Below the pieces are notes generated by a model. The model ran no database searches. It had not been told where the DNA came from and saw only the letters and a list, made by a program, of their open reading frames with translations. This document shows positions 42,273-50,638 of a DNA stretch of 64,000 nucleotides, piece after piece. Within the stretch, counting starts at the first letter, position 1. Every line of letters begins with the position of its first letter. The position numbers and the translations under genes were made by a program. The stretch lies in contig NZ_AWSA01000002.1 of the NCBI RefSeq assembly GCF_000576595.1, positions 1 to 64,000 of the forward strand. The letters run 5' to 3'. Source of the stretch: Intrasporangium oryzae NRRL B-24470 (GTDB taxonomy: Bacteria > Actinomycetota > Actinomycetes > Actinomycetales > Dermatophilaceae).

Positions 42273-42989
42273 TCAGGGCCGGTCCACCGAATCGGCGAAG
42301 CGGACCAGGGCGGCCGCGAAGGCCTCCGGCTGGTCGAGGTTGGCGAAGTGGGTCGCGCCGCGGATGATCTCGACGCGCGCCTGCGGGCACGACCGCGTGA
42401 AGGCATTCGTCCCGAGGCGGAACTGGTCCCACCGGCCGTTGAGCAGAAGGACCGGACAGGCGAGGGCGCACAGCATCGCGGGGCGACACCACGTCATGAC
42501 CTCGTTCCACGCCGCCGCAGTCGGTGCGAACGAGTAGCCACCGGCGATCACCGCATCGATCCGCTCCGGGGCGTAGAGGCGCCGCAGGACGCGGTCGTTG
42601 AACCGCGTCATCCGCGCCTCGCCGATGCGGTCGGTCAGCGCCGCGACGCCCCGGTAGATCGCCGCGCCCGGGCCGGTCGGGGTCGCACTGCAGTCGGCGA
42701 GGACGAGCCCGCTGAGCGCGGAACCGCGCTGGGCGGCATACGCCATCGCGGCGTAGCCGCCGAGGGAGTGCCCGACGAGAACGACGTGCCTGCCCGCCGG
42801 GGCCGCCCGGACGGCCTCGTCGATGACCTCGACGCAGCGGTCGAGCGTGAACTCCTCGGAGGCCCGGGAGCCATGGCCCGGCAGGTCGACGAGCCCGACG
42901 CTGAACCGCTCGGGCAGGAGCGGGAGCTGCGGCGCCCACTGGGCGCTCGACAGCCGAGACCCATGGATGAGGACCAGATGCGCAGCCAC
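42273..42989 (-). CDS. Alpha/beta hydrolase
   Basis: A 238-residue hydrolase. The oxyanion region is LVLIHGSRLSSAQW, the nucleophile Ser75 is in VGHSLGGYAAM, the Asp is in LLLNGRWDQFR and the His in RGATHFANLDQP. The full triad indicates an active enzyme, with substrate unknown. The start is GTG 42989, divergent from the sulfurtransferase by 17 bp. It lies in an apparent operon with dus. Confidence 0.88.
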   Translation of the reverse strand: MAAHLVLIHGSRLSSAQWAPQLPLLPERFSVGLVDLPGHGSRASEEFTLDRCVEVIDEAVRAAPAGRHVVLVGHSLGGYAAMAYAAQRGSALSGLVLADCSATPTGPGAAIYRGVAALTDRIGEARMTRFNDRVLRRLYAPERIDAVIAGGYSFAPTAAAWNEVMTWCRPAMLCALACPVLLLNGRWDQFRLGTNAFTRSCPQARVEIIRGATHFANLDQPEAFAAALVRFADSVDRP

Positions 42990-43006
42990 CCGTCGAGGAT
43001 GCCACG

Positions 43007-43867
43007 ATGGGCCCCGTGACCCACCTCATCAGCGCTGCCGGGCTCGCCCACGAGATCGAGGACGTCGTCGTCATCGACGTCCGCTGGGCTCTCACGGCCG
43101 GGCGGGCACCGTCCGCCGACGATGCCCCGGTCGGCTGGGCCGACTACGTCGCAGGGCACGTGCCCGGCGCCTGCTTCGTCGACCTCGACACCGAGCTCGC
43201 CGCGCCGCCCGGGGAGGGCGGTCGACACCCCCTGCCCGAGCCGGCCGTCGTCGAGCGTGCCCTGCGTCGGTGCGGCGTCAGGTCGGACAGCCGGATCGTC
43301 GTCTACGACGGGAGGGAGTCGTATGCCGCGGCCCGCGCCTGGTGGGTCCTGCGCTGGGTCGGGCTCACCGACGTCCGCGTCCTCAACGGCGGGTATGCCG
43401 CGTGGCTGGCGGCCGGCCTGCCCGTCAGCACGGAGGTCCCCGGGGAGCGCCACGGCGACGTCGTCGTCACGGCCGGTTTTGCGGCGACGACGGACGCGGC
43501 GGGGGCGGCGCGCTGGGCGGATCACGGGGTGCTGCTCGACGCCCGGGCACCGCAGCGCTACGCCGGCGAGACCGAGCCGATCGACCCGGTGGCCGGACAC
43601 ATCCCGGGCGGCATCAACAGCCCGACCACCGACTGGCTCGCCGCCGACGGCACGTTCCGGCGCGACCTCGCCGAGCACTGGGCCACGGTCAGCGCCGGGC
43701 ACGAGGACGAGCCGGTCGCCGTCTACTGCGGGTCGGGGGTGACGGCAGCTCATCTCGTGCTCGCCCTCGCGGAGGTGGGCGTCGACGCCACCCTCTATCC
43801 CGGGTCGTGGAGCGAGTGGATCCGCGACCCGTCGCGGCCCATCGCACTCGGGCCCACGCCGGGCTAG
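43007..43867 (+). CDS. Sulfurtransferase (rhodanese / 3-mercaptopyruvate type)
   Basis: A 286-residue tandem rhodanese. The inactive N-terminal domain has VVVIDVRWALT, VPGACFVDLDTELA and VYDGRESYAAARAWW. The active C-terminal domain has LLDARAPQRYAGETEPIDP and the catalytic Cys in AVYCGSGVTAAH. CGSGVT is typical of mercaptopyruvate sulfurtransferases. Two in-frame copies of the GTATGCCGC motif lie at 43321 and 43393. The start is ATG 43007 with GAGGAT 6 nt upstream. Confidence 0.9.
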   Translation: MGPVTHLISAAGLAHEIEDVVVIDVRWALTAGRAPSADDAPVGWADYVAGHVPGACFVDLDTELAAPPGEGGRHPLPEPAVVERALRRCGVRSDSRIVVYDGRESYAAARAWWVLRWVGLTDVRVLNGGYAAWLAAGLPVSTEVPGERHGDVVVTAGFAATTDAAGAARWADHGVLLDARAPQRYAGETEPIDPVAGHIPGGINSPTTDWLAADGTFRRDLAEHWATVSAGHEDEPVAVYCGSGVTAAHLVLALAEVGVDATLYPGSWSEWIRDPSRPIALGPTPG

Positions 43868-43875
43868 TCCCCGAC

Positions 43876-43915
43876 GTGGAGGTTCGTAGCCCCCCTGGGG
43901 GCCTCAACCCTCCAC
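43876..43915. repeat. 40-bp bracketing repeat, copy 1
   Basis: The element runs from GTGGAGG to CCCTCCAC with an inner CCCCC/GGGGG dyad, so it folds into a hairpin by itself. It matches the copy at 44917-44956 at 35 of 40 positions in the same orientation. It overlaps the last four codons and stop of the AbiEi/DUF559 gene. Confidence 0.85.
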
Positions 43916-44857
43916 GCCGGTGCCGCCGACGTCGCATCCGGGGCGGCGGCAGCGCCTGCCCCGGCCTCGCCACCCTCGACTGCGGAAGATGGCCTCGAGC
44001 TCGCGTGCGAACGAGCAGGGCGTGTCGTGCACATCCGACCAGTACCCGCGGACGGTCAACCATGACTCCGCTGCGGAGCGCCGGTCCCGGTGGCCGTCCC
44101 GCTGCTGCGCGCGCCAGCCTGCATGGCCAGCGCGCCCGTCGATCTCGACGACGACCTTGACCTCGTCGTAGGCGTTGTCGCGTCGCGTCTCGCGCGGACC
44201 GGGCTCCTGCCGTCGCCCGGCCGGCAGCCCGTGGGCCTGCTCGACGTCGCGGACGTACCGGCGCTCGGCGCTGCTCTCGACCCCTCCGGCGACATCGCCA
44301 ATGACCTCGTAGAGCACCCGGCGGCTGGGCTGGGTCGGACGGCTGTCCAGGGCGACCCGGAGGTTTCGCGGCGTGGACAGCCGCTTCTGGCAGGCAAGGG
44401 CGATGAGTCCGACGGCCGTGTCGACGGGATGTCCTACCGCGAGGTCGAAGACCGTGTGCTCGACGGTGATGCGATGCGGCCACGCGGTCTCGTGCGTCCG
44501 CTCGAGGGCGTGGCGTGCCCTGGTGATGACGACTCCCTCGACCGGGTCCGGCCGCCGTGACGTGGGCACTACGCAGTGGAGGAGGGGCCCCGGGCTGGGG
44601 ACGAGCCCCCAGAGATAGGCGGCGCTCCTGGAGCTCAGGGCCGAGGGGACACCCAGATGCAGAAGCAGGGCCGCGGCGATCGTGTGCCAGTCATTGCGAC
44701 CGGGCGTCGTCAGGTAGACACCGGGGTGGAGCCGCACCCACCGGCCGGATTCGACCCTCCAGCGAACGGCCTTGGCCGACAGACCTGCAGCGAGCGCCTG
44801 CTGCCGGGTCACGAGGCCCTGCTGACCGGAGATGAGTGCCTGTAGTCGCGGATCCAT
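43904..44857 (-). CDS. AbiEi-type winged-helix / DUF559 endonuclease-like protein
   Basis: The product is 317 residues. Residues 1-50 resemble the AbiEi_4 antitoxin-type helix-turn-helix (QQGLVTRQQALAAGLSAKAV, GRWVRLHPGVYLT). The middle part resembles AbiEi. Residues 190-297 form a Vsr/DUF559-like PD-(D/E)xK fold with Glu198 (ESSAERR), Asp231 and VVVEIDG (Glu238, Asp240). No AbiEii toxin gene is adjacent. The ATG at 44857 is chosen by homology, though GGGAG abuts it. A GTG at 44956 lies exactly at the inner end of repeat copy 2. The gene fills the space between two 40-bp repeats, as a mobile or inserted unit would. Confidence 0.75.
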   Translation of the reverse strand: MDPRLQALISGQQGLVTRQQALAAGLSAKAVRWRVESGRWVRLHPGVYLTTPGRNDWHTIAAALLLHLGVPSALSSRSAAYLWGLVPSPGPLLHCVVPTSRRPDPVEGVVITRARHALERTHETAWPHRITVEHTVFDLAVGHPVDTAVGLIALACQKRLSTPRNLRVALDSRPTQPSRRVLYEVIGDVAGGVESSAERRYVRDVEQAHGLPAGRRQEPGPRETRRDNAYDEVKVVVEIDGRAGHAGWRAQQRDGHRDRRSAAESWLTVRGYWSDVHDTPCSFARELEAIFRSRGWRGRGRRCRRPGCDVGGTGVEG

Positions 44858-44916
44858 CTCCCGAATGCTGGCCGACCTCGGCTCGAGCCGTTGTCGGTCA
44901 TCCACAGGCCTGGAGC

Positions 44917-44956
44917 GTGGAGGATCCGAGCCCCCATGGGGGCCGCAACCCTCCAC
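44917..44956. repeat. 40-bp bracketing repeat, copy 2
   Basis: Same orientation as the copy at 43876-43915, with five differences and the same GTGGAGG/CCCTCCAC and inner CCCCC/GGGGG dyads. It lies 60 bp upstream of the AbiEi/DUF559 start. Confidence 0.85.
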
Positions 44957-44972
44957 TACCCAGCCGCAGGCG

Positions 44973-45013
44973 GACGTATGCCGCCCACCTCGGTGAGGTG
45001 AGCGGCATACGTC
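44973..45013. terminator. Hairpin with GTATGCCGC stem, 3' of the BNR gene
   Basis: GACGTATGCCGC pairs perfectly with GCGGCATACGTC. After one mismatch, CACCTC pairs with GAGGTG around the loop GGT. It begins 19 nt beyond the stop of the BNR-repeat gene. A nearly identical hairpin lies on the gene's other side at 47763-47803. Confidence 0.75.
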
Positions 45014-45031
45014 TCGTGCGTGACCGTCAGG

Positions 45032-47611
45032 TCAGGTGGTCGGGACGGGGATCGACCAGATGCCACGGCCGTGCGTCGCCGCATACACCTTCCCGTCGGC
45101 GCCGAGGAGGACCTGCATGACAGTCGTCGCCGGGAAGTTCGCGCCGAGCCGCTTCCACGTGGCCCCGCCGTCGCCCGAGTAGAGGACGCCGAGGTCCGTA
45201 CCGAGGACGAGGCCGCCGGTCTTGGTGATGACGAGGCTGTCGGCAGGGACGTCGGGCAGCGTCGTGGCGCCGACCTGCGTCCAGCTCGCGCCGCCGTTCG
45301 TCGTCTTCCAGAGGTGGCCGTAGCCCGCGCCCGGGCCCTCGGTGAACTTACGGGAGAAGCCGTTGAGCGCGAGGTATGCCGTGCCACCGGTGGCGTCGCT
45401 CGGGTCGATCGTCACCCCAGAGACGTAGCGGTTCGGCAGGTCCGCGGGCAGCGCGAGCTGGTGCCACGTGCCGCCGAAGTTCGTCGAGACGCCACGGGCG
45501 AAGCCCTGGTTGTTGCACGGGCCGCACCATGCCGTCCACCCGACGCCGTTCTGCATCGCCAGCGCCGTCGTCGAGTGGCCGGAGCCGTTGTCGAAGACGT
45601 TGCTCCACGCCGAGGCGTCCTGGATGGCGTAGCCCTGGGTCTGCGTCCAGACGTAGCGGCCGCCGGCGATCCAGTGGTCGGCGTTCGTCGCGTCGTCGTC
45701 GAACGGCGCGATGAACCGCGGGCTCGGGTCAGACGGTGCGATGTCACGGATGGCGCGAGGCGTCTCGTTCGGGTCGCCCTTGGACCGTCCGCAGTTGTTC
45801 GTCACGGCCATGGCCAGGTTGACGTACTCCGCGACGATGTTGCAGCCCTTGCCCGCACGCGGGTCGACGAGCGTGATGCCGCCGTCACCGCCGAACGGCG
45901 AGACCATCGTGGACTGGCCGCTGACAAAGAGCGACTGGCCGTTGTCCTGGAGGCCACCGCTGATGACGCGGTTGCCGCTCGCGTCGGTGCCGACCCCGAC
46001 CGAGTAGTACTGGAGGGCATCCAGGCCGGGGTTGAGCTCCTTCCAGCCCTTGCCGTGGCCGTACTCGTCGTACCCGGCGTCCATGGAGCGCGCGTAGATG
46101 CCGCCGTCGTTGCCGATGTAGACGGTGTTGCCCGCCACCGAGACGGCGTGCTGGTCGGAGTGCGGCGCCGGCTTGGTGCACGTGTTGAGCGCGTCGTCCC
46201 AGCTCCAGCACGGGAACGAGAAGTTCCAGTAGGGCGCGACCGTGGTCCAGTGGACGCCCGCGTCGCGGGTCTCGAAGACCTCCTCGAGACCGACGAAGAC
46301 GTGCTTGCTGTCGGCCGGGTCCACGGTGACGAAGTTGTTGTACCAGGCCTGCACACCGGGCCGGTACCCCTGGTAGAGCTTGAGCGCCGAGCCGGATGCG
46401 GCCAGCTTCTGCGAGTCGGCGATCTTGTTCCACGGCCCGGTGATCGACCCCGACGGGGAGTCGTAGACGCCGTCGAGCACCGTGTTGGCCGTGTTGGCGT
46501 AGCGGGTCGTCGACTCGACGATGGTGTAGAGGTGGGAGCCGTCGGCGGAGATCGCCAGCTCGGCGTTGCCGATGCCGACGTCGCGCAATGCCCCGGCCGG
46601 GTTCACCTTGGCCCAGGTTCCGGCGTCGCCGTTCTGCGCGGACAGGTAGAACCCGTTGTACGTATCACCCCCACGCCAGGCGACGCTCGCCATGACGGAC
46701 GAGCCCTTGGGCAGGACGTCGTTGACGACGTTCTTGTAGGCCGCGTCGGCCGAGCCCGCCTTGGAGCCTCCCGGCAGGTAGTCGGGGTTCGGGGCGTAGA
46801 CCATCTCCCAGCCACCCGACGTGGCGGTCGCGGTGTGCCGCCAGATGCCGCGGAAGGTCGCGGCGTAGACACGGCCCTGGCTGTCGAAGCGCACCTTGTT
46901 GATCGACGTGCCCTCGAGCTCGGTCCCACCCACGCGCACCCAGCTGGTCGAGGTCATCGGGTCGGCGAGTCGGTAGACGCCGGTGCCGACGTAGGACGTC
47001 GCTCCCGTGTTCGCCTCACCCGTCGCGTACCACAGGGCGCCGTCCGGGGCGATCTCGAGGTCACCGGTGGAGAGCGTCGGCAGCGACGAGGTGATCGGCG
47101 TCCAGGTCGAGCCGCCGTCAAGGGAGCGGAAGACACCACCGTCGGCGCCGCCGGCGAAGACGACGTCCTTGCCACCCGTCCCGCGACCGGGCAGGGTCGC
47201 GAGGCCCGTGACCCTGCCGGTGACGAGCCCGGCGCCACCGCTCGAGTTCGAGTGGTAGTACTCCCGGTAGTTGGGGTCGTCCGAGTTGTACGGCTTGGTC
47301 GTCTCCTCGGTCCACGTGCCTGTGGTCGTGGGCAGCGCCTGCAGCGAGGCCCAGGCGGCCGTGTAGGCGCCCGGCCCCACGATGCCTGGGGCCGTGCGGG
47401 CCGCGGCATACTGCTCGCTCGCCGTGGCGGCCTCGTGCGACTCGTCGCCCGGGTTGCCCTCGACCGGCTTGAGCTTCTCGACCAGCCGCTCACTGACCGG
47501 AGGCTCGTCCTCGTGCTCGACCGCGGCGTATCCGCCCCACGCAGCAGCGAGGGCGACCACCGCGGCCGCCCCGACCAACCGCCCCCGTCGGTGGACCATC
47601 GACATCGACAT
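45032..47611 (-). CDS. Secreted BNR/sortilin-like beta-propeller protein
   Basis: An 859-residue exported protein. The signal peptide (about 1-30) has basic MVHRRGR then LVGAAAVVALAAAWGG. The mature part holds several BNR/Asp-box motifs: SLDGGSTWTP, TRDAGVHWTT, NFGGTWHQ, TTNGGASWTQ, SGDGGATWKR. It ends with the typical YAATHGRGIWSI strand. The repeats build VPS10/sialidase-like propellers used in glycan binding or hydrolysis. Catalytic residues cannot be assigned. The start is ATG 47611 with AAGGAG. Near-identical long hairpins flank the gene on both sides. Confidence 0.87.
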   Translation of the reverse strand: MSMSMVHRRGRLVGAAAVVALAAAWGGYAAVEHEDEPPVSERLVEKLKPVEGNPGDESHEAATASEQYAAARTAPGIVGPGAYTAAWASLQALPTTTGTWTEETTKPYNSDDPNYREYYHSNSSGGAGLVTGRVTGLATLPGRGTGGKDVVFAGGADGGVFRSLDGGSTWTPITSSLPTLSTGDLEIAPDGALWYATGEANTGATSYVGTGVYRLADPMTSTSWVRVGGTELEGTSINKVRFDSQGRVYAATFRGIWRHTATATSGGWEMVYAPNPDYLPGGSKAGSADAAYKNVVNDVLPKGSSVMASVAWRGGDTYNGFYLSAQNGDAGTWAKVNPAGALRDVGIGNAELAISADGSHLYTIVESTTRYANTANTVLDGVYDSPSGSITGPWNKIADSQKLAASGSALKLYQGYRPGVQAWYNNFVTVDPADSKHVFVGLEEVFETRDAGVHWTTVAPYWNFSFPCWSWDDALNTCTKPAPHSDQHAVSVAGNTVYIGNDGGIYARSMDAGYDEYGHGKGWKELNPGLDALQYYSVGVGTDASGNRVISGGLQDNGQSLFVSGQSTMVSPFGGDGGITLVDPRAGKGCNIVAEYVNLAMAVTNNCGRSKGDPNETPRAIRDIAPSDPSPRFIAPFDDDATNADHWIAGGRYVWTQTQGYAIQDASAWSNVFDNGSGHSTTALAMQNGVGWTAWCGPCNNQGFARGVSTNFGGTWHQLALPADLPNRYVSGVTIDPSDATGGTAYLALNGFSRKFTEGPGAGYGHLWKTTNGGASWTQVGATTLPDVPADSLVITKTGGLVLGTDLGVLYSGDGGATWKRLGANFPATTVMQVLLGADGKVYAATHGRGIWSIPVPTT

Positions 47612-47762
47612 GTGTGCTCCTTGTGTCCGATGACGGGCGGCTCCCCGAGAACACCCCCGCCGGTGCGAGCCACGCTAAGAGGAGCCGATACCACCGCGGG
47701 ACCTCGACCGGCTGGGAGTTTCCTGAGAGTTTCGAGGGGGTCGGCCCTCCCGACCCCAGAAA

Positions 47763-47803
47763 GACGTATGCCGCCCACCTCGGCGAGGTGGGCGGCATAC
47801 GTC
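47763..47803. terminator. Hairpin with GTATGCCGC stem, 3' of the glycyl-tRNA synthetase gene
   Basis: A perfect 19-bp stem (GACGTATGCCGCCCACCTC with its mirror) surrounds the loop GGC. It lies 20 nt beyond the stop of the glycyl-tRNA synthetase gene, so it probably ends that transcript. It is almost identical to the hairpin at 44973-45013. Confidence 0.8.
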
Positions 47804-47823
47804 TCGAGGAGGTGGAGGACGCG

Positions 47824-49218
47824 TCAGCAGCCGACGAGCCGCTGGGCGAGCCAGCCCTCGACCTGGTCGAGGCCGATGCGCTCCTGGGCCATCGTGTCGC
47901 GCTCGCGGACCGTCACCGCGTGGTCGTCGAGGGTGTCGAAGTCGACGGTGATGCAGAAGGGCGTGCCGATCTCGTCCTGGCGGCGGTAGCGCTTCCCGAT
48001 GGCGCCCGCGTCGTCGAAGTCGATGTTCCAGCTGCGGCGCAGGCGCGCGGCGAGGTCACGCGCCTTGGGCGACAGGTCGGCGTTGCGCGAGAGGGGCAGG
48101 ACGGCGGCCTTGACCGGCGCGAGCCGGGAGTCGAGGCGCAGGACGACACGCTTGTCGACGCCGCCCTTGGTGTTGGGCGCCTCGTCCTCGGCGTAGGCAT
48201 CGACGAGGAAGGTCATGAGCGAACGGGACAGGCCGGCCGCGGGCTCGATGACGTAGGGGGTGTAGCGCTCGCCGGTCGTCTGGTCGAAGTAGACGAGCTC
48301 GTGCCCCGAGTGCTTCGAGTGGGAGGACAGGTCGAAGTCGGTGCGGTTGGCGATCCCCTCGAGCTCACCCCACTCGGAGCCCGCGAACCGGAAGCGGTAC
48401 TCGATGTCGACGGTGCGCTTGGCGTAGTGGGAGAGCTTGTCGAGCGGGTGCTCGTAGTGGCGCAGGTTGTCGGGGTTGATGCCGAGGTCGGTGTACCAGC
48501 GGGTGCGCTCGTCGATCCAGTACTGGTGCCACTGCTCGTCCTCGCCCGGCTTGACGAAGAACTCCATCTCCATCTGCTCGAACTCGCGCGTGCGGAAGAT
48601 GAAGTTGCCCGGCGTGATCTCGTTGCGGAAGGACTTGCCCGTCTGGGCGATGCCGAACGGCGGCTTCTTGCGCGAGGCGCCCATGACGTTGGCGAAGTTG
48701 ACGAAGATGCCCTGCGCCGTCTCGGGGCGCAGGTAGTGCAGACCGGACTCGTCCTCGATGACGCCGAGGTAGGTCTTGAGCATCATCTGGAAGTCGCGCG
48801 GCTCGGTCCACCGCCCCTTGGTGCCGCAGTCGGGGCAGGTGATCTCCGACATCGGGATCGAGTCGGGGTCCTCGATGCCCTTCTTCTCGGCGAGGGCCTC
48901 CTGCAGGTGGTCCTGGCGGCGGCGCTTGTGGCAGCTGAGGCACTCGACGAGCGGGTCGGTGAAGGTGCCGACGTGGCCGGAGGCGACCCACGTCTCGCGG
49001 GGCAGGATGATCGAGGAGTCGAGGCCCACCACGTCGTCGCGGCCCGTCACCATCGACTTCCACCACTGCCGGCGGATGTTCTCCTTGAGCTCGACGCCGA
49101 GGGGCCCGTAGTCCCACGCCGACCGGGTCCCGCCGTAGATCTCCCCACTCGGGAAGACGAAGCCCCTGCGCTTGCAGAGGCTGACGACGGTATCGACGAC
49201 GGAGGACTGCTTGGCCAT
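47824..49218 (-). CDS. glyS: Glycyl-tRNA synthetase (single-chain class II)
   Basis: A 464-residue alpha2-type GlyRS. It begins with [19 protein letters not shown]. Motif 2 is in [16 protein letters not shown] and motif 3 in [16 protein letters not shown]. The zinc-binding Cys pairs are LSCHKRRR and CPDCGTKG. The anticodon domain ends the protein. The start is ATG 49218. TAGCCT 7 nt upstream makes the message leaderless. Divergent from a small membrane gene that also looks leaderless. Confidence 0.95.
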   Translation of the reverse strand: MAKQSSVVDTVVSLCKRRGFVFPSGEIYGGTRSAWDYGPLGVELKENIRRQWWKSMVTGRDDVVGLDSSIILPRETWVASGHVGTFTDPLVECLSCHKRRRQDHLQEALAEKKGIEDPDSIPMSEITCPDCGTKGRWTEPRDFQMMLKTYLGVIEDESGLHYLRPETAQGIFVNFANVMGASRKKPPFGIAQTGKSFRNEITPGNFIFRTREFEQMEMEFFVKPGEDEQWHQYWIDERTRWYTDLGINPDNLRHYEHPLDKLSHYAKRTVDIEYRFRFAGSEWGELEGIANRTDFDLSSHSKHSGHELVYFDQTTGERYTPYVIEPAAGLSRSLMTFLVDAYAEDEAPNTKGGVDKRVVLRLDSRLAPVKAAVLPLSRNADLSPKARDLAARLRRSWNIDFDDAGAIGKRYRRQDEIGTPFCITVDFDTLDDHAVTVRERDTMAQERIGLDQVEGWLAQRLVGC

Positions 49219-49225
49219 GCGGTAC

Positions 49226-49231
49226 AGGCTA
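49226..49231 (-). promoter_or_regulatory. -10 box (TAGCCT) of a leaderless glyS transcript
   Basis: On the reverse strand TAGCCT is followed by 7 nt and the ATG at 49218. Confidence 0.5.
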
Positions 49232-49282
49232 GTGGTCCCCGGCCTGGGGGCCGAGCCGACCGCCCCTGCTCGGCGCTGCCCG

Positions 49283-49288
49283 TACGCT
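49283..49288 (+). promoter_or_regulatory. -10 box (TACGCT) of a leaderless transcript
   Basis: TACGCT ends 7 nt before the GTG at 49296 of the small membrane protein gene, with no ribosome site. Confidence 0.45.
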
Positions 49289-49295
49289 GGGGGCC

Positions 49296-49586
49296 GTGGC
49301 TCTCAGTTTCCGTTCCCGCGTCGAGCACGCGTCCGCCCCGTGGGTGGAGCGGCTCAACGCGCTCCCCCGTCCTGTCGCTCTCGGCGCGCTCGTCGTCGTC
49401 CTGGCGGTCGGCATCCTCGCCCCGTCGCCGTGGAGCGGGGTCGCCTTCCTCCTGGTGACGCTCTTCGTGGGCTGGCTCCTCTTCCTCACCTGGGAGCGGC
49501 TCACCCTCCCCGAGCGGCTCATGCGCATCGCGGTGCTCGTCCTCGCGCTCGCGGTCGCCATCGTCGAGCTCTTCCCGCGGCGCTAG
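49296..49586 (+). CDS. Small membrane protein (DUF6703-like)
   Basis: A 96-residue protein. A short basic N-terminus ends in [11 protein letters not shown] and is followed by about three hydrophobic helices ([51 protein letters not shown]). It fits a small actinobacterial membrane family of unknown function. The start is GTG 49296, leaderless. It lies directly before the zinc uptake operon but is separated from it by the Zur boxes. Confidence 0.75.
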   Translation: MALSFRSRVEHASAPWVERLNALPRPVALGALVVVLAVGILAPSPWSGVAFLLVTLFVGWLLFLTWERLTLPERLMRIAVLVLALAVAIVELFPRR

Positions 49587-49619
49587 GCCGGGCGCGCGTC
49601 TCGCCGCGCGCGGCGATTT

Positions 49620-49652
49620 TGACAATCGTTCTCACTTTGAGAATGATTATCG
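49620..49652. promoter_or_regulatory. Two Zur boxes upstream of znuA
   Basis: TGACAATCGTTCTCA (49620-49634) and TGAGAATGATTATCG (49638-49652) are two 15-bp Fur-family sites in an AT-rich island inside GC-rich DNA. They match actinobacterial Zur boxes (TGANAATNNTTNTCA type). The second ends 2 nt before the znuA start. The zur gene at the end of the same operon is the likely regulator, giving autoregulation by zinc. Confidence 0.85.
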
Positions 49653-49654
49653 GT

Positions 49655-50638
49655 ATGCCGCCCTCCCGTCCTCGCCGACGACCCCTCGCACCCCGCGTCG
49701 TCCTTCGCTCCGCGCTCGTCGTGCCGGCCGCGCTGGCCGTCGGGACCGTGTTGGCCCTCGGAGCCTGCGGAGCGGGACCCTCGGGCGGCGACCCCGCCCA
49801 CTCGCCGATCGTCACGTCGTTCTACCCGATCGAGTTCGCCACCGAGCAGATCGCCGGTCCGGGTCGTGACGTCACGGTCCTGACGAAGCCCGGCGCAGAG
49901 CCGCACGACCTCGAGATCGGCGCGCAGGACCTCGCCCGGATGACCCGCGCCGGTCTCGTGGTCTACGCGAACGGGTTCCAGCCGGCCGTCGACGAGGCGA
50001 TCCAGCAGATCGACGAGGCCCGGGTGCTCGACATCTCCGGCCCTGCAGACCTGACCCTGGAGCCGAGCGAGGACGGGCACGACGACGAGTCCGCGGCCGA
50101 CCACGCCGACCACGGCACGGCCGACCCGCACTTCTGGCTCGACCCGGTGCGATACGCAGCCGTGGCCAAGGCGATCGGGGCCCGCCTGGCCGCCGACGAC
50201 CCCGCGCACGCGGCCGCGTACGCCGCGAACACCGACGCCTTCGTGGCACGACTCACCGAGCTCGACACGGAGTTCCGGACGGGTCTGCAGCAGTGCACCG
50301 ACCGACAGCTCGTCACGAGCCACGCCGCCTTCGGCTACCTCGCGGCACGCTATGGCCTGACGCAGCACAGCATCAGCGGCATCTCCCCCGATGCGGAGCC
50401 GAGCGCGGCCGCACTCAAGCAGATCGGCGACCTCGTCCGCCGCGACGGCGTGACGACGATCTACCAGGAGACCCTCGTCGAGCCGCAGTTCGCCGAGACC
50501 GTCGCCCGCTCGACCGGCGCGACCCTAGCGACCCTCGACCCGATCGAGGGAGTCACGAAGTCCTCGGCCGGCTCGGACTACTTTGAGATCATGCGCAGCA
50601 ACCTCAAGGCTCTCGAGAAGGGCCAGGGCTGCCGATGA
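49655..50638 (+). CDS. znuA: Zinc ABC transporter substrate-binding lipoprotein
   Basis: A 327-residue lipoprotein with lipobox LGAC (Cys38 from this start). ZnuA-type features are VTSFYPIEFATEQIAG, the first ligand His in PGAEPHDLEIG, and an acidic His-rich loop (EDGHDDESAADHADHG). The sequence then has DPHFWLDPVRYAAVA, VTSHAAFGYLAARYGL, and a closing YQETLVEPQFAETVA. It captures Zn2+ outside the cell for ZnuCB. The ATG at 49655 is chosen. An ATG at 49643 lies inside the second Zur box. No ribosome site is seen, so the message may be near-leaderless. Confidence 0.92.
   Translation: MPPSRPRRRPLAPRVVLRSALVVPAALAVGTVLALGACGAGPSGGDPAHSPIVTSFYPIEFATEQIAGPGRDVTVLTKPGAEPHDLEIGAQDLARMTRAGLVVYANGFQPAVDEAIQQIDEARVLDISGPADLTLEPSEDGHDDESAADHADHGTADPHFWLDPVRYAAVAKAIGARLAADDPAHAAAYAANTDAFVARLTELDTEFRTGLQQCTDRQLVTSHAAFGYLAARYGLTQHSISGISPDAEPSAAALKQIGDLVRRDGVTTIYQETLVEPQFAETVARSTGATLATLDPIEGVTKSSAGSDYFEIMRSNLKALEKGQGCR

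Noticed and set aside
43876-43915. The 40-bp repeat as a simple terminator for the sulfurtransferase gene
   Set aside because: It can form a hairpin and may act so, but a second same-orientation copy upstream of the next gene's start, and overlap with coding sequence, are not explained by termination alone.
44973-47803. Flanking hairpins of the BNR gene read as CRISPR repeats or IS terminal repeats
   Set aside because: There are only two copies at this locus, each a full palindrome, with no spacers, no transposase and no target duplication.
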